NCBI GenBank assembly: GCA_002440745.1
Contig: DJVB01000035.1
Span: 1-12,181, forward strand
Direction of reading: 5' to 3'
Source: Bacteroidales bacterium UBA6267
GTDB lineage: Bacteria; Bacteroidota; Bacteroidia; Bacteroidales; UBA1556
Length of the DNA: 12,181 nt
The notes beneath the pieces were generated by a model. It saw nothing but the letters and a program-made list of their open reading frames with translations, was not told the origin of the DNA and did not search any database. Made by a program: the position numbers and the translations under genes. This document shows positions 7,471-12,181 of this stretch, piece after piece (the first letter of the stretch is position 1; each line of letters opens with the position of its first letter).

Positions 7471-7959
7471 CTATTTTTCAATTAAAAAAGGCAACAACTG
7501 ACTTTGGAGCATGGGATAGGCAGCTAATAATTTGCGAGAATCGGCCAACTCAAAATCATGAAAATCGAAGCCTGGGGCGACTGTACAACTCATTAAACTA
7601 TATCCGATTGTGGACGGGATACGTGCAGCGAACCACGTATTTGCCGGAATCACCACTTGAGGCAACTCGTTATTTTCGATATTATTTCCGAGCTGAAAAC
7701 GAATAAGTCCACCATCAATAATAGCCACAAGTTCAATAGGTTGCCCTTGGTGAAAGAACCAAATTTCGTCAGATTTAATACGATGAAATCGAGAAATATC
7801 CGTGTCTGTAAGCAAAAAATAAATGGCAGTGCTTACATTACGTTTTTCGCGATTAGAGTTTGGCATCACTAATTCGGAGCGGTAAGTTTCGCGGTAAAAT
7901 CCCCCTTCCGGGTGAGGCTCTAAACCAAGTTTTTGGATAATTTTCTCTGTATTACTCAT
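7471..7959 (-). CDS. Cupin_5 / DUF985 family protein
   Basis: A 162-aa cupin-fold protein, probably cytoplasmic (no signal peptide). It shows the family signatures HPEGGFYRETYRS (16-28), the cupin motif SRFHRIKSDEIWFFHQG (56-72) with possible metal or ligand residues H59, E65 and H70, and the second half VVIPANTWFAA (102-112) and CTVAPGFDFHDFE (125-137). DUF985 proteins are widespread; some relatives are described as sugar or uronate-type epimerase/isomerase-like proteins, but the substrate here is unknown. I chose ATG 7959 over 7977: the family begins close to the NTEKIIQKLGL stretch, and a TATCTTTT -7-like box at 7988-7981 would put the transcription start near 7973, after the upstream ATG. 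It is transcribed divergently from corA. Confidence 0.85.
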   Translation of the reverse strand: MSNTEKIIQKLGLEPHPEGGFYRETYRSELVMPNSNREKRNVSTAIYFLLTDTDISRFHRIKSDEIWFFHQGQPIELVAIIDGGLIRFQLGNNIENNELPQVVIPANTWFAARIPSTIGYSLMSCTVAPGFDFHDFELADSRKLLAAYPMLQSQLLPFLIEK

Positions 7960-7970
7960 AAGACAACTCA

Positions 7971-7984
7971 TTTTCAATTGAAAA
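7971..7984. promoter_or_regulatory. Perfect 14-bp palindrome between divergent cupin and corA genes
   Basis: TTTTCAATTGAAAA is an exact 14-bp inverted repeat. It overlaps the inner edge of the candidate cupin -7 box (7981-7988) and lies upstream of the corA -7 box (8015-8022). The location suits an operator for a dimeric repressor. No regulator gene is adjacent, and an AT-rich palindrome of this size can occur by chance. Confidence 0.35.
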
Positions 7985-7988
7985 GATA
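7981..7988 (-). promoter_or_regulatory. Candidate -7 box of the cupin_5 gene
   Basis: TATCTTTT on the minus strand matches TAnnTTTG at seven of eight positions. It would start transcription about 14 nt before the ATG at 7959, mirroring the corA arrangement. No clear -33 element is visible. Confidence 0.35.
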
Positions 7989-8014
7989 AATAAAATGAAG
8001 TCGCCGAAATTACT

Positions 8015-8022
8015 TAATTTTG
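8015..8022 (+). promoter_or_regulatory. -7 box of corA
   Basis: TAATTTTG is a perfect TAnnTTTG match located 18 bases before the ATG at 8040, predicting a leader of about 12 nt. It falls inside the longer reading frame that begins at 7995, which supports the later start. No TTTG is seen at the -33 position. Confidence 0.5.
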
Positions 8023-8039
8023 CCTTAAATTCTAAACTA

Positions 8040-9110
8040 ATGAACAAACAAGAGAATAAATCAGCCCGCCCATTGACCCGAAAGAAAACGGATCCGAATA
8101 GTTTTATTTTTACAGGAATTAGGCATTATGAATTTACTGCTCAGCAATTTGAATATTCAGTAAATCAAATCTACGAAAGGCTCAATCTTAAAGCAGATGA
8201 GATTCAAGATTTATCCAAAAGCACTAATAACCAATGGTTAAATATTCACGGACTTAGTCCTGAAGAAAATATTGTAAAAATTTGTCGTAAAAATAATATT
8301 CACGATTTGGCCATACAAGACATTCTTGATGTGAATCAACGACCTAAATTTCAGGAGTTTGAAGGGCAATATTTTCTTACCATAAAATCTGCTGTTTCAC
8401 AGAATGTTGACCAAGTGATTTTTGAACAAATAAGCTTTGTGTTTGGTAAAAATTATCTCATTTCATTTCAAGAGCACAAGTCAGATCATTTTGAACACAT
8501 CCGTTTTCGACTACGTGAAGGCATTGGAGCATTGCGTTCAAGAGGCATCGATTACCTATTATTTGTTATGCTCGAATCCATATTGGATAATTATTTTGCG
8601 ACCTTAAGAAATTTTGAAGACACAATTAATCAGTTGAAAATATTAGAGTTACAAGATAATGCCACACCAACATTATTGGCAAAACTCGAAAAGTATAAAA
8701 AAGACATTGCGGCAATAAAACGCTATACCATACCGATAAGAGATTTTACGATTGCAGCTGATAGAAATTTGATTAGCTACATTGAACCGGCAAGTAAGAA
8801 ATATTTTTATGAACTTCAGGATTTATGCTTAATGGTGAACGAAACCTGTGACTCGCTTCTTTCGATGTTGGAAAGCAAAACCAATCTGTTTTTTTCAGTT
8901 CAAAGTCATAAAATGAACCAAGTAATGAAAACCCTTACAATTGTTTCAACTATTTTCATTCCTATGACATTTGTAGCAGGAATTTACGGAATGAACTTCG
9001 TCTATATGCCTGAATTACAATGGCAATATGGTTATCCTGCTGTTTGGGTTTTCATCGGAATCGTAACCATAATTATGCTGATTATTTTCAAACGCATGAA
9101 ATGGTTTTAG
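8040..9110 (+). CDS. corA: CorA-family magnesium/cobalt transporter
   Basis: Inner-membrane pentameric channel for Mg2+ and other divalent cations such as Co2+. From ATG 8040 the protein is 356 aa. Residues about 20-295 form the cytoplasmic funnel domain, including HGLSPEENI (70-78) and DILDVNQRPKFQEF (94-107), seen in bacterial CorA proteins. Two C-terminal membrane helices follow. The first ends in the selectivity motif YGMN (G317-M318-N319); the second (about 331-351) ends in a basic KRMKWF tail. Length and layout are typical. An ATG at 7995 would add 15 residues (MKSPKLLNFALNSKL) but lies upstream of the -7 box, so 8040 is preferred. No M-box or other Mg2+ riboswitch fits in the very short leader. 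Transport specificity within the family is inferred. Confidence 0.92.
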   Translation: MNKQENKSARPLTRKKTDPNSFIFTGIRHYEFTAQQFEYSVNQIYERLNLKADEIQDLSKSTNNQWLNIHGLSPEENIVKICRKNNIHDLAIQDILDVNQRPKFQEFEGQYFLTIKSAVSQNVDQVIFEQISFVFGKNYLISFQEHKSDHFEHIRFRLREGIGALRSRGIDYLLFVMLESILDNYFATLRNFEDTINQLKILELQDNATPTLLAKLEKYKKDIAAIKRYTIPIRDFTIAADRNLISYIEPASKKYFYELQDLCLMVNETCDSLLSMLESKTNLFFSVQSHKMNQVMKTLTIVSTIFIPMTFVAGIYGMNFVYMPELQWQYGYPAVWVFIGIVTIIMLIIFKRMKWF

Positions 9111-9208
9111 AACAAAGAGACTAAATAAAAAAAAGATAAATCCACTCCGTACGCAATACATTAGTTTGCTGAGTAGAGGTAAACTTCTCCTCCTGGTGGG
9201 CCTCGCCA

Positions 9209-9236
9209 CAAAAAAAGCCACACAAGTGGCTTCTTT
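9209..9236. terminator. Terminator-like hairpin, array unit 1
   Basis: AAGCCAC (9215-9221) pairs with GTGGCTT (9226-9232) around a 4-nt loop. On the minus strand the stem is followed by a run of seven T; on the plus strand it is followed by TTCTTTT. It is the first such hairpin downstream of corA (stop at 9110), so it may end corA transcription. Confidence 0.6.
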
Positions 9237-9238
9237 TG

Positions 9239-9255
9239 TAGCCCCACTAAGACTC
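9239..9255 (-). pseudogene. tRNA-Arg 3'-end remnant, unit 1 (two substitutions)
   Basis: Seventeen bases correspond to the last 17 nt of tRNA-Arg (the second half of the T arm, the acceptor strand and the discriminator). It carries two changes, GAGTCTTAG instead of GAGTCCTGG, followed by the same downstream sequence as the real gene. There is no cloverleaf around it, so it is not a functional tRNA. Confidence 0.8.
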
Positions 9256-9311
9256 CCCGATATCCGTTTCACTCCATCGGGGTAAACTTCTCCTCCTAGT
9301 GGGCCCCGCTA

Positions 9312-9340
9312 CAAAAAAAAGCCACATAAGTGGCTTCTTT
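9312..9340. terminator. Terminator-like hairpin, array unit 2
   Basis: AAGCCAC (9319-9325) pairs with GTGGCTT (9330-9336), with loop ATAA instead of ACAA and an A-run of eight rather than seven. The stem is fully conserved, with the only change beside the run in the loop. Confidence 0.6.
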
Positions 9341-9342
9341 TG

Positions 9343-9359
9343 TAGCCCCACCAGGACTC
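9343..9359 (-). pseudogene. tRNA-Arg 3'-end remnant, unit 2 (identical)
   Basis: An exact copy of the last 17 nt of tRNA-Arg, with the same flanking sequence on the terminator side. On the other side the sequence departs at the T loop: the tRNA continues as TTC, while the array continues into the CCCCGAT/ATCGGGG stem. It is not a complete tRNA. Confidence 0.85.
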
Positions 9360-9415
9360 CCCGATATCCGTTTCACTCCATCGGGGTAAACTTCTCCTCC
9401 TGGTGGGCCCCGCCA

Positions 9416-9440
9416 CAAAAAAAGCCACACAAGTGGCTTC
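9416..9440 (-). terminator. Intrinsic terminator of tRNA-Arg (array unit 3)
   Basis: On the minus strand AAGCCAC (9439-9433) pairs with GTGGCTT (9428-9422) around TTGT and is followed by seven T (9423-9417). It begins six bases after the tRNA's last base. This is a compact rho-independent terminator well placed for the tRNA; the stem also has T-rich sequence on its plus-strand side. Confidence 0.8.
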
Positions 9441-9445
9441 TTTTG

Positions 9446-9517
9446 TAGCCCCACCAGGACTCGAACCTGGATTTAAAGTTTAGGAAACTTCCGTTCTATC
9501 CCTTGAACTATGGGGCC
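9446..9517 (-). tRNA. tRNA-Arg (anticodon CCT)
   Basis: Seventy-two bases fold into a full cloverleaf. Acceptor GGCCCCA pairs with TGGGGCT (one G-U pair at the end) and the discriminator is A. The D stem is GTTC/GAAC with an AAGGGATA loop. The anticodon stem is GAAGT/ACTTT with loop TTCCTAA, giving anticodon CCT (reads AGG, arginine). The variable loop has 4 nt, and the T arm is CCAGG-TTCGAGT-CCTGG. CCA is not encoded (the gene is followed by CAAAAG), so it must be added afterwards. A good promoter lies directly upstream and a hairpin terminator directly downstream. Confidence 0.96.
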
Positions 9518-9531
9518 GTTAAAATGGGCTG

Positions 9532-9561
9532 CAAATATATACAAAAACAGCTTCAATCAAA
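9532..9561 (-). promoter_or_regulatory. Promoter of tRNA-Arg
   Basis: On the minus strand a -33 TTTG (9561-9558) and a perfect -7 TATATTTG (9539-9532) are separated by 18 bases. Transcription would start near 9526, about 8 nt before the tRNA. Its -7 region shares 14 identical bases with the rho promoter. Confidence 0.65.
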
Positions 9562-9631
9562 TCAAGATTCTCCGGTGTAAGAACCTCCTTAATCTTAAAA
9601 CAACCATCATAAAAATACCACGTTTAGAGTA

Positions 9632-9662
9632 TTGTATATCTTAAAATCTTATACTTTCTTTG
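9632..9662 (+). promoter_or_regulatory. Tentative promoter of the two-component operon
   Basis: TTG at 9632-9634 and TTTCTTTG at 9655-9662 (seven of eight matches to TAnnTTTG) are 20 bases apart. The predicted transcription start is about 15 nt before the ATG at 9686. The A of the -7 box is missing, so confidence is modest. Confidence 0.35.
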
Positions 9663-9685
9663 TGACAGATTTATAGAAAGTGAAC

Positions 9686-10318
9686 ATGCAACGCAAAATA
9701 ATTATTATAGACGACCAAAACTTATTTGCTACTGGCCTAAAATCATTGTTGGAAGAAATTCATAACGTGATAGTTACGAAAATAATTCCAGATGGCAATG
9801 ACGTTGTGTTTAAGCTTAATGCCGATGAGCCTCATGTTCTACTTCTTGATTTAAATCTTCCACATAAAAATGGATTGGAAATTTTGGAAGAAATTAGACC
9901 TATTTTTCCAAACTTGATTATTGCAATTTTAACCATGTATTCTGATGAAAATTTGGCAATGATGACAAAAAAACTTGGAGCTAATGCTTATCTCAACAAG
10001 GATGCAGACCTAAAAGAATTGAAACATGTGATTTTTGATTTGAAGAAAGAGGATTTTTATCTTGGGAACGGCATCAAAACACCCATAAATTTTGACTTGT
10101 TAATTGATGATAAATTCAGTCAAATCAACCAATTAACTACAAGAGAAAAGGAAATCATCCGATTGATTGCCGAAGGCAAATCAAGCAGCGATATTGCTGA
10201 AAGTCTGTTTATCAGTCCAGCAACGGTTCAAACACATCGCAAAAATATTTTCTATAAACTCAAAATAAATAAAGTATCTGAGCTGATTAAATATGCGTAT
10301 CAAAATAATCTTATTTAA
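9686..10318 (+). CDS. NarL/LuxR-family response regulator
   Basis: Cytoplasmic DNA-binding regulator of 210 aa. The receiver domain (1 to about 120) has the acidic pair D9-D10, phospho-acceptor D55 in VLLLDLNLP, switch T83 and conserved K105, all intact. The C-terminal LuxR-type helix-turn-helix (about 145-205) reads LTTREKEIIRLIAEGKSSSDIAESLF and then ISPATVQTHRKNIFYKL, with the expected recognition helix. ATG 9686 is preferred over GTG 9680, which would add only two residues. The stop lies inside the next gene: the kinase ATG at 10293 begins 26 bp before this stop, implying coupled translation. It is almost surely the partner of that kinase. The target genes are unknown. No known Bacteroidota regulator name can be assigned. 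Confidence 0.93.
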   Translation: MQRKIIIIDDQNLFATGLKSLLEEIHNVIVTKIIPDGNDVVFKLNADEPHVLLLDLNLPHKNGLEILEEIRPIFPNLIIAILTMYSDENLAMMTKKLGANAYLNKDADLKELKHVIFDLKKEDFYLGNGIKTPINFDLLIDDKFSQINQLTTREKEIIRLIAEGKSSSDIAESLFISPATVQTHRKNIFYKLKINKVSELIKYAYQNNLI

Positions 10319-12134
10319 CCTTATCGTCCTAAGTAATTTGGTTTTCAGCCAAAAGAACGATGCGCTTTTGATTGATAATCAAACAACTATTTATCAGATT
10401 CAAAATCATATACAGATATACCAAACACCTCACAAAATCCATCCAAACGAACTAGTTGATTTAAATTCTTCTCGGATTTATGAAGGCAAGAAAAATGATT
10501 TCAGTCAAGGATTTTCGCAAAATTATTATTGGATAATCTTTGAATTAGAAAACCCTTTAAACGCTAATCATGCACTATATCTCGAAATCGACAATCCGCA
10601 CATCGACACCTTAGAACTTTACCAATGGGATGACCAAAATAAAACCTATCAACCTCTTTATCAATGCGGCGATCGCATGAAATTTTACACACGCCCGGTT
10701 AATAATCGCCGATTCATTTTCCCCTTAAACCTGAGTAAAAATAGCATATCCAGAATTGCAGTGATGGTTGACAAACGAAATGCGTCTGTAAGTTTTCCAA
10801 TGAAAATTTGGGACAAAACTGCATTTGACAAACATGAAGAAACAAATAATCTGTTTTATCTGCTCTATTTCGGAGGTGTTCTGTTTATTGCAGTTTTTGC
10901 TCTCACTATCGGCCTAATTATGCGAAATTTTCGGCTAATCTTCTACTCAGTTTATGCCGGACTAATGGGTTTTTATCTCTTCATTGCCCTTGGTTTCGCT
11001 TTTCAATATATATACCCTGACTCAGAATCACTCAACAACTACATTCGGTCGCAGGTAATGATACTTTTATTAATATCATTTATCATTTTCACAATCAGCT
11101 ATTTAAACTTAAAACAAAACCACTCTTGGGGATTCAAAATACAAATGACAATTGCCGCAATTCTAACCGGGTTTTTCTTACTTTCAACCATATTTCGTGA
11201 TTTTGCATTCGATAATATTGTGATTCTCCTAAAAGCTGTTTATTTCATTATTTTTATCTCCTTCCCTGTTGTCGTTTGGTCAGTCGTAAAAATATTTAAA
11301 AAAATCGAGTTTCAACCAAGAATTTATATTGCAGCGGTTTCTATGCTGTTCATTGGGGTATCCATTGTTAACCTGATAGAATTCGGGATTATCAATGAAG
11401 CAGTTATTCCGGTAAACCCTATTCTTATCGGGTCCATATTAGAACTATTTATTTTTTCAACAAGTTTTATTTTTGAGATAAAATGGATTAATGACAAAAA
11501 AAACGCTTTGTTGAAAGCAGCGAGTTTACAGCAAAAAGAATTGATTAAAGCTTTTATACAAGGTTCTGAAACAGAAGGCAATAGAATTTCGAAAGAATTA
11601 CATGACAATATTGGAAGCCGACTTGCACTGCTAAAAAATCAATTAAAAAGGCCGTCAATTAATTACGAAAAACTTAATCAGGATGTAAGTGAAATTTTTA
11701 GTGAAATACGGAATATATCAAATGAATTATCCCCAAACAGCCTTCATATTTTAGGATTAGTTAATTCCACCAAATCTCTAATTGATAATTTGCATCTTGC
11801 TTCCGAATTACAAATCAACTTTTTTGCAAATGAGACTATCCGGCTTGATAAGCACGTTGAACTACAAATTTTTAGAGTAATCCAAGAAGCACTTCATAAT
11901 ATTCAAAGGCACTCTGAGGCAAAAATAATTGACATTCAAATTCTTAAGGAAGAAACAAATCTGATTATAACCATTGATGATAACGGAAAGGGATTTGATT
12001 TGAATCAACAATTTTCAGGCAATGGCATAAAAAACATGAAGATGCGAATGGATTCGGTTAACGGGCTTTTTGATATTTCGAGTCAACGAGGCAAAGGGAC
12101 CCATATTCTGTTATCCGTCAATATTGATTCCTGA
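10293..12134 (+). CDS. 7TMR-DISM sensor histidine kinase (HisKA_3 family)
   Basis: A 613-aa inner-membrane sensor that should phosphorylate the response regulator just upstream. Residues 1-19 are a signal peptide ending in NLVFSQ, typical of this phylum. About 25-160 is a periplasmic 7TMR-DISMED2-like, beta-rich (carbohydrate-binding-like) domain. About 185-395 holds seven membrane helices of the 7TMR-DISM type. A short linker leads to the HisKA_3 dimerisation domain with the H-box RISKELHDNIGSRL and phospho-acceptor H437. The HATPase domain follows, with N-box EALHN (N536), G1 DDNGKGFD (562-569), G2 GNG (576-578) and RGKGT (599-603). All catalytic motifs are intact. The ATG at 10293 is supported by the signal peptide. 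The ligand is unknown; DISMED2 domains are thought to bind sugars or other small molecules. The 47 bases after the stop show no clear terminator. Confidence 0.93.
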   Translation: MRIKIILFNLIVLSNLVFSQKNDALLIDNQTTIYQIQNHIQIYQTPHKIHPNELVDLNSSRIYEGKKNDFSQGFSQNYYWIIFELENPLNANHALYLEIDNPHIDTLELYQWDDQNKTYQPLYQCGDRMKFYTRPVNNRRFIFPLNLSKNSISRIAVMVDKRNASVSFPMKIWDKTAFDKHEETNNLFYLLYFGGVLFIAVFALTIGLIMRNFRLIFYSVYAGLMGFYLFIALGFAFQYIYPDSESLNNYIRSQVMILLLISFIIFTISYLNLKQNHSWGFKIQMTIAAILTGFFLLSTIFRDFAFDNIVILLKAVYFIIFISFPVVVWSVVKIFKKIEFQPRIYIAAVSMLFIGVSIVNLIEFGIINEAVIPVNPILIGSILELFIFSTSFIFEIKWINDKKNALLKAASLQQKELIKAFIQGSETEGNRISKELHDNIGSRLALLKNQLKRPSINYEKLNQDVSEIFSEIRNISNELSPNSLHILGLVNSTKSLIDNLHLASELQINFFANETIRLDKHVELQIFRVIQEALHNIQRHSEAKIIDIQILKEETNLIITIDDNGKGFDLNQQFSGNGIKNMKMRMDSVNGLFDISSQRGKGTHILLSVNIDS

Positions 12135-12181
12135 TTTAGTATTCTTCAAAGACATATTTCCTGACTTCCTAATTTTAACAC

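Larger units (their letters stand above)
9178..9462. repeat. Tandem array of ~103-104-bp units built from the end of tRNA-Arg and its terminator
   Basis: Unit 1 is 9178-9280 (103 bp), unit 2 is 9281-9384 (104 bp), and a partial unit 3 runs from 9385 to 9462, where it merges into the tRNA-Arg gene. Each unit reads, on the plus strand: GGTAAACTTCTCC, an arm CCTGGTGGG (CCTAGTGGG in unit 2), an A-run, the hairpin GCCAC-loop-GTGGC, then a copy of the tRNA 3' end. Units 1 and 2 continue into CCCCGAT...ATCGGGG, a 7-bp stem with a 14-nt loop. The length differences are small, including one base in the A-run. With the tRNA, the array fills the gap between corA and the two-component genes; bases 9111-9177 before it show nothing I can name. 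The units could be tandem duplications or a small tRNA-end-associated element. Confidence 0.9.

Noticed and set aside
7995..8039. CorA start at ATG 7995
   Set aside because: The added 15 residues fall across the TAATTTTG promoter box at 8015-8022, and CorA proteins do not need them; ATG 8040 fits better.
9015..9272. Minus-strand open frame of 85 codons overlapping the end of corA and array unit 1
   Set aside because: It runs antisense to corA, starts within the repeat and translates the tRNA remnant and terminator hairpin. It is a by-product of the array, not a gene.
9178..9462. CRISPR array
   Set aside because: Units are about 103 bp with no short repeat/variable spacer pattern, the whole unit is repeated, and no cas genes are present.
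9178..9462. Insertion sequence or integrated phage end at the tRNA
   Set aside because: tRNA-end duplications resemble attachment sites, but no integrase, transposase or cargo lies between the copies; only about 86 bp of non-tRNA sequence separates them.

Overview
The window looks like a chromosomal segment of a Bacteroidota (Bacteroidetes) bacterium, probably of the Flavobacteriia/Bacteroidia type. The DNA is AT-rich. Clear Shine-Dalgarno sequences are absent. Several gene starts are preceded by the phylum's TAnnTTTG -7 promoter box, sometimes with an upstream TTTG/TTG -33 box. Rho carries the long Arg/Asp/Asn/Gln-rich N-terminal insertion known from this phylum. No phage, plasmid, IS or CRISPR machinery is visible, so most of the window is ordinary chromosome.

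Left part (1-2340): rho, with its own promoter, a leader of about 220 nt containing a possible 10-codon upstream ORF, and a terminator shared with the convergent cluster.

Middle (2340-7244, all minus strand): an envelope-glycan block. Read 5'->3' on the minus strand it holds a small four-helix membrane protein, a UDP-glucuronate 4-epimerase-like enzyme, an ArnT/GT39-like integral-membrane glycosyltransferase, a polyprenyl-phosphate GT2 glycosyltransferase and a PF03706 (LPG-synthase-TM/AglD-like) membrane protein. The last three are fused by 1-base stop/start overlaps (TAATG and TAGTG) and follow a good -7 box. Together they suggest a polyprenyl-phosphate-sugar is made inside the cell and its sugar is transferred on the periplasmic side. 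The adjacent epimerase makes galacturonate an attractive, unproven, candidate sugar.

Then come divergent genes for a cupin_5/DUF985 protein (minus) and a CorA-type metal transporter (plus). They share a compact intergenic region with opposed -7 boxes and a perfect 14-bp palindrome. The promoter positions argue for starts at 7959 and 8040 rather than the longest possible reading frames.

The most unusual stretch is 9178-9517: a minus-strand tRNA-Arg(CCT), its terminator, and a tandem array of about 103-104-bp units. Each unit carries the tRNA's last 17 nt, a copy of the terminator hairpin and further inverted repeats. One position pair between the units shows a compensatory change that keeps a stem paired.

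Right part (9686-12134): a two-component system, with a NarL/LuxR-type response regulator overlapping by 26 bp a 7TMR-DISM sensor histidine kinase of the HisKA_3 family.
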